64,000 bases of DNA from Aurantimicrobium sp. (GTDB lineage Bacteria; Actinomycetota; Actinomycetes; Actinomycetales; Microbacteriaceae). Made by a program: the position numbers and the translations under genes. The DNA lies in the NCBI GenBank assembly GCA_024644865.1, contig JAHEGZ010000004.1:41741-105740 (forward strand), written 5' to 3'. A model generated the notes under the pieces. The model did not search any database, was not told the origin of the DNA, and was given only the letters and a program-made list of their open reading frames with translations. Shown piece by piece: positions 57,596 to 64,000 of this stretch (within the stretch, counting starts at the first letter, position 1; each line of letters opens with the position of its first letter).

Positions 57596-58812
57596 CCGCC
57601 ATCCCCTCCCCCAGCCCGCGCAGTCTGGTCGTTGCGCTGGTCAGTTTTTTCTTCATTTTCGGCTTCGCGAGTGCCGCCTGGGTTGTGCGCATCCCGGATA
57701 TTCGTGAGCTCATTCACGTCAACACCGCCCTTCTAGGAATTCTGTTTCTTTCCGGTTCCGTCGGAGCCATGCTGGCTTTGATCGCCGCGCCTCGGATCGT
57801 CGCCCACTATGCAACACGCGTCGCGATTGGTGCCGGTTTCACGTTTATTCTGATCGGCGGCGTGGGCAGCATCACGGCACTCTACCTGGGTAACCCCGTG
57901 CTGCTCGGTATCGGCGGTTTCATCACCGGAATGGGCTACGGCGTTGGCGATGTCGGCATCAACGTTGAAGGCGCTGAGCTTGAAAAGCGAAGTGGTCGCT
58001 CACTGCTCCCCCAACTTCATGGGGCGTTTAGTTTGGGAACCCTCATCGGTGCGCTTTTGGGTTCGGCGGCCGCAGCACTCCTCATTCCGGTCACCACGCA
58101 AACCATCATCATCGACGCGATTTATGTGGCCGTTCTGCTCGTCATGATTCGATACATCCCCCGAGGTACCGGACAAGAACACGGCGAGCACGCAACGGCT
58201 GAAAAGACGACGCGGGTCGAACGTCGAGCCAATTGGACGAACCGGCGGGTCATTTTTCTGGGCCTCGCCATTTTCGGCGCATCCGTTGCCGAGGGTGGAG
58301 CGAACGACTGGCTCGCACTGGCCATGGTCGATGATTACAAAATTGCGGCAGCCGAGGCTGGGCTGACCTTTGCAGTTCTGGTCGGAGCCATGACCGTCGT
58401 GCGTCTCGCCGGCGGAAAAATGGTTGACAAAATAGGTCGCGCCCTAACGCTGCGCATCTTTGGCGTCGCGGGGATGATTGGAGTCCTCTTTGTCATTCTT
58501 GGGGCTCCGAGCCCGGTCTTTGCGTGGATCGGGGCAGCACTTTGGGGCGCTGGCATAGCTCTCGCTTTTCCGTTGCTCATTTCAGCGGCTGCCGACGGTG
58601 AAAATTCGAGCGGTCGAGTCGCGGTCGTGACGGCGTTCGGATACGCCGCCTTTCTTGTGGCTCCTCCAGTTCTCGGGTTCCTCGGTCAAACCATCGGCCT
58701 GATCAACATGTTCTGGGTTTTCGTCGGCCTCATCGGCCTCTTGGTCGTGTTTGCAGGTGCAGCCAGACCGCTCGTTACCGTGAACTATGAGAGCGCGTCC
58801 GAATCGGTCTAA
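57592..58812 (+). CDS. YbjJ-like MFS transporter, second of a tandem pair
   Basis: 406-residue paralogue of the preceding protein, with about 12 helices. The matching motif VGINVEGAELEKRS...LLPQLHGAFSLGTLIG is near residue 120-148. Two adjacent coupled copies suggest an old tandem duplication and possibly a heteromeric or dual-substrate system. GTG 57592 overlaps the previous stop. Its own stop interlocks with the convergent MoaF-like gene over CTAA. Confidence 0.86.
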   Translation: MTAIPSPSPRSLVVALVSFFFIFGFASAAWVVRIPDIRELIHVNTALLGILFLSGSVGAMLALIAAPRIVAHYATRVAIGAGFTFILIGGVGSITALYLGNPVLLGIGGFITGMGYGVGDVGINVEGAELEKRSGRSLLPQLHGAFSLGTLIGALLGSAAAALLIPVTTQTIIIDAIYVAVLLVMIRYIPRGTGQEHGEHATAEKTTRVERRANWTNRRVIFLGLAIFGASVAEGGANDWLALAMVDDYKIAAAEAGLTFAVLVGAMTVVRLAGGKMVDKIGRALTLRIFGVAGMIGVLFVILGAPSPVFAWIGAALWGAGIALAFPLLISAAADGENSSGRVAVVTAFGYAAFLVAPPVLGFLGQTIGLINMFWVFVGLIGLLVVFAGAARPLVTVNYESASESV

Positions 58813-59618
58813 ACCGGTTCTTGGTGCTCGCCGTAGTTCGACTGACCGAACGGGATGATGAGCGCACCACCCTTGCCGTTTTCGATTTTTCCGTCACTGG
58901 TGAGACCGATGAACTTTCCGGTTGAACGTCCGCGAGCGTAATCAAAGACGAACACCGTCCCCACAGGAATGATCTCTTCACGCCAGGTAAAGACATAGAG
59001 ACCGTCTTCGAGCTTCCACGTCGTGGCAAGTTCGGCGGCGGCGTGGCCGCGCTGCTCCCCCACCAAGTTGTGCCACACGAAGCGGCGCGAGCTGAGATAA
59101 ATGTGCTCGTACAGGTGATTTGCGCTGTAGCGAAACAGGGTGCGCTTGCCGATGAGGTCACGCGTGTCTTCCGGCAATGTGACCTCAGAGTGAGAACCGA
59201 CGTAACCGGGATGAAAAGTTTGCATGACGCGGGTTTCGGTCGTGAAGTCTTCACCGTGAATGATCGAGTGCACGAGAAGTGCCCATCCGGTTACCGGCTG
59301 GAATACGGCGGTAATCGACTCCACCGGACGCTGCGAAAGATTCAGGTCTACCCAAAACGCACCATCACCGACGGCGACGCCGTCGTAGGTGTCAACGCCC
59401 GAGCCCGCCCAGCTCTCCCCCGTCACAGACCAGGTAACGGTGCGTCCGGCTCCGAATGCCAACGAGACGTGGCCGCCATCAGCGAGCGTGATTTCGTGAG
59501 TTTGCCCTTCGAGCGCATCCGTTTGCGGGAGTCGATTTGTGTCGATGCCCGCGGAAAAATCCTCCATGGCCTTCCACTCGGCAGATTCCACCAGGTTGGG
59601 GGTGACGGACTCGTTCAT
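58809..59618 (-). CDS. MoaF-related protein
   Basis: 269-residue protein resembling the MoaF family (so named for molybdenum cofactor biosynthesis F). An N-terminal half (~35-130: HEITLADGGHVSLAFG, VAVGDGAFWVDLN) and a C-terminal half (~170-260: RRFVWHNLVGEQRGH, LYVFTWREEIIPVGTVFVFD, RSTGKFIG) both look like lipocalin-type beta barrels. Biochemical function is unknown despite the name. ATG 59618 has AAAGGAG upstream. No other molybdenum cofactor gene is near. Confidence 0.65.
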   Translation of the reverse strand: MNESVTPNLVESAEWKAMEDFSAGIDTNRLPQTDALEGQTHEITLADGGHVSLAFGAGRTVTWSVTGESWAGSGVDTYDGVAVGDGAFWVDLNLSQRPVESITAVFQPVTGWALLVHSIIHGEDFTTETRVMQTFHPGYVGSHSEVTLPEDTRDLIGKRTLFRYSANHLYEHIYLSSRRFVWHNLVGEQRGHAAAELATTWKLEDGLYVFTWREEIIPVGTVFVFDYARGRSTGKFIGLTSDGKIENGKGGALIIPFGQSNYGEHQEPV

Positions 59619-59756
59619 GCTCGGGCTCCTTTGCCTCGCGAAAGTTCAGACGACAAACGACGCGCTTGTTCGCACCCCCAGCTTGCCACCGCAGACAACC
59701 GGACTTATTGGCGTCGGGTGCACACGAATTAGCCCAGATGTGCGAATCTAAGTGCC

Positions 59757-61274
59757 ATGTCCCCGAATGTTTTGGCCATAGACAACGGCACAACCAGCAC
59801 ACGAGCAATCATTTTTGATCAGGATGCCCGCAAGATTGGCTCAGGTCAAAAAGAAACCACGCAGATTTTTCCTCAGAGTGGTTGGGTCGAGCACGACCCC
59901 AACGAAATCTGGGCGAACACGATTGAGGTCATCACTCGCGCCCTCACCGAGGCCGGATTGACCGCGAGCGATATCAGCGCCGTGGGCATCACCAATCAGC
60001 GTGAGACGACCATCATCTGGGATGTGGCGACCGGTGAGCCGGTCTACAACGCCATCGTGTGGCAAGACACTCGCACGCAGGAATGGGTTGATGACCTGCT
60101 CGAGCGCGTCGACGGCGCCTCGATCACGGCAACAACCGGTCTTCCCGTCACCGCGTATTTCTCCGCTTCGAAGATTCGTTGGATTCTCGACAACGTTCCC
60201 GGCGTTCGCGAACGCGCTGAGGCCGGCGAACTTGCGTTTGGCACACCCGACAGTTGGATTGCCTGGAACCTCAGTGGTGGAACACACGGCGGGGCCCACA
60301 TCACTGATGTAACGAATGCCTCGAGAACGCTGCTCATGGAGCTGACCTCGCTTTCCTGGGATGACTCGCTGTTGAGCACCTTCGCCATCCCGAGCGCATT
60401 GCTACCGAGCATCCGCCCGTCTTCTGCCATTCACGCGACCTGCGTCAGCCCGCTTGAGGGTGTTCCACTCGCAGGAATTCTGGGCGACCAGCAGGCTGCC
60501 ACCTTCGGACAAGCAGCGTTCGCGCCAGGTGAGGGTAAGAACACCTACGGCACCGGAAACTTCTTGATGGTGAACACTGGCACGACACCGGTTCACTCCA
60601 AAAACGGTCTGATCACAACGGTCGCCTACCAGCTTGGAGACGCCCCGGCGATGTATGCGCTCGAGGGATCCGTTGCGGTCTCGGGTTCACTAATTCAGTG
60701 GTTACGCGACAATCTGGGCCTGATCAGTGACACCGCTGAAATCGAAGCTCTTGCTGCTTCTGTTGCTGACAACGGTGGCGCCTATTTTGTTCCTGCATTC
60801 AGTGGGCTTTTTGCACCCTACTGGCAGCCAGATGCTCGAGGCGCACTCGTGGGTCTGACTCGTTACGTCAACAAGGGGCACATCGCTCGGGCAGCGCTCG
60901 AGGCCACGGCCTTCCAGAGTCAAGAAATTCTGAACGCTATCAATGCCGAAACAGGAACGCCGCTTCCCGCCCTGAAAGTTGATGGCGGCATGGTGCACAA
61001 CGAACTCCTCATGCAGTTCCAGGCCGATCTCTTGTGCGTCGACGTCATTCGCCCCAGAATCACAGAAACGACCGCTCTCGGTGCAGCGTTTGCGGCGGGC
61101 CTTGCCGTGGGAGTGTGGTCATCGGTCGATGAGCTACGAGCCCACTGGGCCGAAGATAAGCGCTGGCGGCCGGAAATGGAGCCAGCAACCCGAAATCGCC
61201 TACTTCGCACCTGGAAGAAGGCTGTCACCAAGAGCATGGATTGGGTCGACGACGAAACCCCTGACGAGGGTTAG
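59757..61274 (+). CDS. glpK: Glycerol kinase
   Basis: Phosphorylates glycerol to glycerol-3-phosphate. The 505-residue FGGY kinase has the N-terminal ATP motif DNGTTSTRAI near residue 8, GWVEHDPNEIW near 42, NQRETTI near 80 and GGMVHNELLMQFQADLL near 405. The protein is full length. No glpF or glpD is adjacent. ATG 59757 has no clear Shine-Dalgarno. Its stop interlocks with that of trpD (TTAG). Confidence 0.97.
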   Translation: MSPNVLAIDNGTTSTRAIIFDQDARKIGSGQKETTQIFPQSGWVEHDPNEIWANTIEVITRALTEAGLTASDISAVGITNQRETTIIWDVATGEPVYNAIVWQDTRTQEWVDDLLERVDGASITATTGLPVTAYFSASKIRWILDNVPGVRERAEAGELAFGTPDSWIAWNLSGGTHGGAHITDVTNASRTLLMELTSLSWDDSLLSTFAIPSALLPSIRPSSAIHATCVSPLEGVPLAGILGDQQAATFGQAAFAPGEGKNTYGTGNFLMVNTGTTPVHSKNGLITTVAYQLGDAPAMYALEGSVAVSGSLIQWLRDNLGLISDTAEIEALAASVADNGGAYFVPAFSGLFAPYWQPDARGALVGLTRYVNKGHIARAALEATAFQSQEILNAINAETGTPLPALKVDGGMVHNELLMQFQADLLCVDVIRPRITETTALGAAFAAGLAVGVWSSVDELRAHWAEDKRWRPEMEPATRNRLLRTWKKAVTKSMDWVDDETPDEG

Positions 61275-62323
61275 ACGTTAGTCGCAGCTACCCACTCGTC
61301 GAGCTTGGTAGAGGCCGCGCCGGAGTCAATGGCGTCACGAGCAGCCACAAGCTTTCCCTCAATGCGCTCGGCGAGAGGGACCTCCACCCCGTCGGGATGA
61401 TCAATGAGATCGAAAGCAACCAATCCGGCCGCCGCGTTCAGCGTCACAATGTCGCGAACAGCACCGGTCTCACCGGCGAGAGTGCGACGGATGATGTTTG
61501 CATTCTCTGCGGGTTCTCCCCCGCGGATGTCATCAAGGGTTGCCAGCGCGATTCCCACGCTGCGCGGGTCAAAGTCGTGTTCGGTCACCCTGCCGCGTGA
61601 CACTTCCCAAATTCGCGAGTGACCGCAGGTGCTCAGCTCGTCGAGACCATTGTCACCCCGAAAAACCAGGGCACTCGCATCCCGCGACGCAAGAACACCG
61701 ACAATCAACGGCACTCGCTGCGCCGAGGCTACGCCCACCGCGAGAGCCTCGGTCCGTGCCGGGTTACACAGTGGCCCGAGGATGTTGAAAATAGTGGGGA
61801 TGCCGAGCTCGGTGCGCGTCGGACCGGCGTGACGAAATCCGGGGTGGAACATGGCCGCAAAAGCGAAAGACAGCCCCACTTCGTTGAACACACGCGCTAC
61901 CGAGGGTGCGTCAATATCGAGGTTGACGCCCAAAGCGGAAAGCACGTCAGACGAACCCGAAGCGCTGCTGGCCGCACGATTGCCGTGTTTAAGTACAGGC
62001 ACTCCCGCAGAAGCAGCAACAATCGAAGCGGTCGTGGATACATTTACTGTTTTGTGCTGGTCTCCCCCGGTCCCGACGATGTCTAAGGCGCGAGGGCTGA
62101 CATTCAGGGCAACCGCATTCGCGAGCACCGCGTCACGGAAGCCGATGACCTCATCGACAGTCTCACCTTTGGCCTTCAGCGCTACGAGGAATCCAGCAAG
62201 TTGAGCACTCGTTACATTGCCCGAAACGATTTCTGACATCGCCCAGGTCGCTTGGTCGACGGACAAATTTCCACCTGCAAGAAGGTCGCTTAAAGTCCTG
62301 GGCCACGAGTAGGTCTGTGTCAT
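61271..62323 (-). CDS. trpD: Anthranilate phosphoribosyltransferase
   Basis: Second step of tryptophan synthesis: joins anthranilate to PRPP. The 350-residue protein has the PRPP site [14 protein letters not shown] near residue 85 and the KHGNRAASS motif near 112. ATG 62323 follows TACTCT by 6 bases with GGAGG too close to act as a Shine-Dalgarno. The divergent pairing with ctaE-qcrC matches other actinobacteria, although the functions are unrelated. Confidence 0.96.
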   Translation of the reverse strand: MTQTYSWPRTLSDLLAGGNLSVDQATWAMSEIVSGNVTSAQLAGFLVALKAKGETVDEVIGFRDAVLANAVALNVSPRALDIVGTGGDQHKTVNVSTTASIVAASAGVPVLKHGNRAASSASGSSDVLSALGVNLDIDAPSVARVFNEVGLSFAFAAMFHPGFRHAGPTRTELGIPTIFNILGPLCNPARTEALAVGVASAQRVPLIVGVLASRDASALVFRGDNGLDELSTCGHSRIWEVSRGRVTEHDFDPRSVGIALATLDDIRGGEPAENANIIRRTLAGETGAVRDIVTLNAAAGLVAFDLIDHPDGVEVPLAERIEGKLVAARDAIDSGAASTKLDEWVAATNV

Positions 62324-62329
62324 GCCTCC

Positions 62330-62335
62330 AGAGTA
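62330..62335 (-). promoter_or_regulatory. Leaderless -10 of trpD
   Basis: The minus strand reads TACTCT, then GGAGGC, then the ATG at 62323. An RNA starting there would be leaderless. Confidence 0.5.
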
Positions 62336-62388
62336 GTTGTCTAGGCGTGGCGCGCGCGTTATCCCCGCCTGCACCCCCGGGAATCCGC

Positions 62389-62394
62389 CATAAT
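62389..62394 (+). promoter_or_regulatory. Leaderless -10 of ctaE
   Basis: CATAAT, a good -10, is followed by GGAGGG and the GTG at 62401. This spacing puts the RNA start on the start codon. Confidence 0.6.
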
Positions 62395-62400
62395 GGAGGG

Positions 62401-63030
62401 GTGAGTACAGCATCCCTTTCCCCCAGTTCTGGCCACGCCACAGTGAGCCGCCCCAACAGTGTTGCTGTGGGTACCATCGTGTGGCTCGGTAGCGAGGTCA
62501 TGTTCTTCGCCGGCCTTTTCGCGATCTACTTCACGCTGCGTACTGCATCGCCGGAGCTCTGGGCACAGGAGTCAGCCAAGCTGAACTTCACCTACTCGCT
62601 GGTCAACACGCTCATCCTGGTTTCGTCCTCGTTCACGGCCCAGTTCGGCGTTTTTGCGGCCGAGCGCATGCAGCCTCACCGCTCTGGCTGGAAGCTGAAC
62701 CAGTGGGGAATGACCGAGTGGTTTTACCTCACCTACGCTCTCGGGGCGATCTTCGTTGCCGGTCAGGTTTTTGAGTACGCCAATCTGGTTGCTGACGGCA
62801 TCACGTTCAACGGAAACGCTTTTGGTACCGCTTTCTATCTGACCACTGGCTTCCACGGTCTGCACGTGACCGGCGGTCTTATCGCCTTCCTCCTCGTCAT
62901 CGGCCGGGCATACGCGGTCAAGCACTTCGGACACAAAGAGGCAACCAGCGCCATCGTTGTTTCCTACTACTGGCACTTTGTGGATGTCGTCTGGATCGCT
63001 CTGTTCCTCGTTATCTACGTACTCAAATAA
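62401..63030 (+). CDS. ctaE: Cytochrome c oxidase subunit III
   Basis: Subunit III of aa3 oxidase, 209 residues with five predicted helices (the short actinobacterial form). Conserved parts are [31 protein letters not shown] and [22 protein letters not shown] 62401 was chosen; upstream codons overlap trpD. It heads the ctaE-qcrC-qcrA operon of the bc1-aa3 supercomplex. Confidence 0.96.
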   Translation: MSTASLSPSSGHATVSRPNSVAVGTIVWLGSEVMFFAGLFAIYFTLRTASPELWAQESAKLNFTYSLVNTLILVSSSFTAQFGVFAAERMQPHRSGWKLNQWGMTEWFYLTYALGAIFVAGQVFEYANLVADGITFNGNAFGTAFYLTTGFHGLHVTGGLIAFLLVIGRAYAVKHFGHKEATSAIVVSYYWHFVDVVWIALFLVIYVLK

Positions 63031-63051
63031 AGCGGACGGTTAGTTACTCAC

Positions 63052-63849
63052 ATGCGTAAGAAGAACGTTTCCTCAATGAAGTCAGGCCGTCGCCGCCCGG
63101 TTGTTTCTGCCGCACTCCTTGTCTTGGGATTGCTTGTCACCGGTGGTGCGTACGCCGCTTTCTCGGCAACCACGGCATCAGCCGAAGTAGACCTCCAAAG
63201 CCAAGAAGTGATCACCGAAGGCCAGAAGCTTTTCGCAGCCAACTGCGCTACCTGCCACGGGCAGCAGGCACAAGGCACCAAGGCAGGCCCATCACTGATT
63301 GGCGTGGGTTCGGCCGCCGTCGACTTCCAGGTGGGAACCGGACGTATGCCCATGCAGGCAACAGGTCCGCAAGCACCGTCCAAGCCCGTTCAGTTCACTG
63401 ACGAACAAGTCAAGGCTCTTGCTGCGTACGTGGCGTCTCTGGCCCCCGGACCCTCAATTCCTACGAGTGACCAGCTGGTCAACGGAAATGCCGCGAAGGG
63501 TGGCGAGCTCTTCCGCATCAACTGTGCAATGTGCCACAACGTTGCCGGTGCCGGTGGCGCTCTGACCGAGGGCAAGTACGCCCCCGAACTCAAGAGCGTC
63601 GAGGCCGTGCACGTCTACGAGGCCATGCTCACCGGTCCGCAGAACATGCCCGTGTTCACCGACTTGAACCTCACCCCCGAAGACAAGAAAGACATCATTG
63701 CCTACCTTGAGTACAACAAGACCCACCCCTCTGTTGGTGGCCTCGAGTTGGGTTCGCTCGGTCCGGTCTCTGAGGGTCTCTTCATCTGGATTTTCGGCAT
63801 CGGCGCCATTGTCGGTCTGACCATCTGGATCACGGCGAAATCCAACTAG
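63052..63849 (+). CDS. qcrC: Di-haem cytochrome c subunit of the bc1 complex
   Basis: 265-residue QcrC with an N-terminal membrane anchor (~18-40), two c-type haem sites (CATCH at 65-69 and CAMCH near 158-162) and a C-terminal membrane helix (LFIWIFGIGAIVGLTIWI). In actinobacteria it carries electrons directly from bc1 to the aa3 oxidase, replacing soluble cytochrome c. It follows ctaE by 21 bases and precedes qcrA by 32. Confidence 0.96.
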   Translation: MRKKNVSSMKSGRRRPVVSAALLVLGLLVTGGAYAAFSATTASAEVDLQSQEVITEGQKLFAANCATCHGQQAQGTKAGPSLIGVGSAAVDFQVGTGRMPMQATGPQAPSKPVQFTDEQVKALAAYVASLAPGPSIPTSDQLVNGNAAKGGELFRINCAMCHNVAGAGGALTEGKYAPELKSVEAVHVYEAMLTGPQNMPVFTDLNLTPEDKKDIIAYLEYNKTHPSVGGLELGSLGPVSEGLFIWIFGIGAIVGLTIWITAKSN

Positions 63850-63881
63850 TTCACGTACGAATTTTTTAATCAAGGAGAGAC

Positions 63882-64000
63882 ATGGCTGACAACGAGAAGA
63901 CAGGAAGCGACCTCGTAGCGTCGACTTCGGTCAATTCGTCCGTGGAACTTGGCACTGCAGTTGTGGCACCGGATGCATTTGAGAACCCGGGCTTTCCGGC
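63882..64000 (+). CDS. qcrA: Rieske subunit of the bc1 complex, N-terminal fragment
   Basis: ATG 63882 with an AAGGAG site opens a frame that runs off the window after about 39 codons (starts MADNEKTGSD, ends near FENPGFP). This fits the hydrophilic N-terminal arm of actinobacterial QcrA, ahead of its membrane helices and Rieske cluster, which lie outside. The identification rests on gene order (ctaE-qcrC-qcrA) and the ENPG segment. Confidence 0.75.
   Translation, partial: MADNEKTGSDLVASTSVNSSVELGTAVVAPDAFENPGFP

Overview
The window looks like ordinary chromosome from a streamlined actinobacterium, most likely family Microbacteriaceae. Reasons: RbpA-family proteins, WhiA, OpcA, PafB/PafC, a di-haem QcrC next to CtaE, an ADP-glucose glycogen pair of actinobacterial type, many GTG starts, mid-to-high GC, and very short gaps. 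No stretch without a gene exceeds about 205 bases. I see no insertion sequence, prophage, CRISPR array or rRNA; there is one tRNA gene.

Layout. 1-10742 (+): nucleotide excision repair (uvrA 3' part, uvrC), rapZ, whiA, superoxide dismutase, lower glycolysis (gap, pgk, tpiA), secG and an RbpA-family gene. 10802-18862 (-): one pentose phosphate/upper glycolysis operon in transcription order tkt, tal, pgi, zwf, opcA, pgl, with a possible attenuator in its leader. 19047-20860: haem O and haem A synthesis (ctaB, ctaA). 21066-25079 (+): Fe-S assembly operon sufB-sufD-Rieske-sufC-sufT. 25137-28613: bioY, an ABC-F protein, SURF1 and a DUF3099 protein. 28727-33633: fabG, serB, glycogen genes glgC/glgA, a lone ABC ATPase and L31 type B. 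33691-41171: exonuclease, hydrolase, glycosyltransferase, sirtuin, rRNA/tRNA 2'-O-methyltransferase family protein, repeat protein and P-type ATPase, then tRNA-Leu. 41473-54214: uppP, PAC2 protein, HAD phosphatase, trmI, FKBP lipoprotein, pafB-pafC, tatA-tatC, helY, lnt, the canonical rbpA and a glycerophosphodiesterase. 54299-61274: SDR-NUDIX pair, DUF308 protein, two tandem YbjJ-like MFS transporters, a MoaF-like protein and glpK. 61271-64000: trpD divergent from ctaE-qcrC-qcrA of the respiratory supercomplex.

Together these genes cover central carbon flow (glycolysis, pentose phosphate, glycerol, glycogen), the aerobic cytochrome bc1-aa3 chain with its haem A and SURF1 assembly factors, Fe-S assembly, Tat/Sec export and DNA repair. 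I do not see a clear new defence or mobile system. The most interesting signals are structural: a recurrent leaderless promoter pattern (TANNNT, 6-7 bases, then ATG/GTG), convergent genes whose stop codons interlock over exactly 4 bases, a mirrored -10 element shared by glgC and glgA, a terminator-like hairpin in the tkt leader, two divergent RbpA paralogues, and loss of expected genes from conserved neighbourhoods (the Pup-proteasome block between trmI and pafB, yvcK between rapZ and whiA, sufS/sufU from the suf operon).
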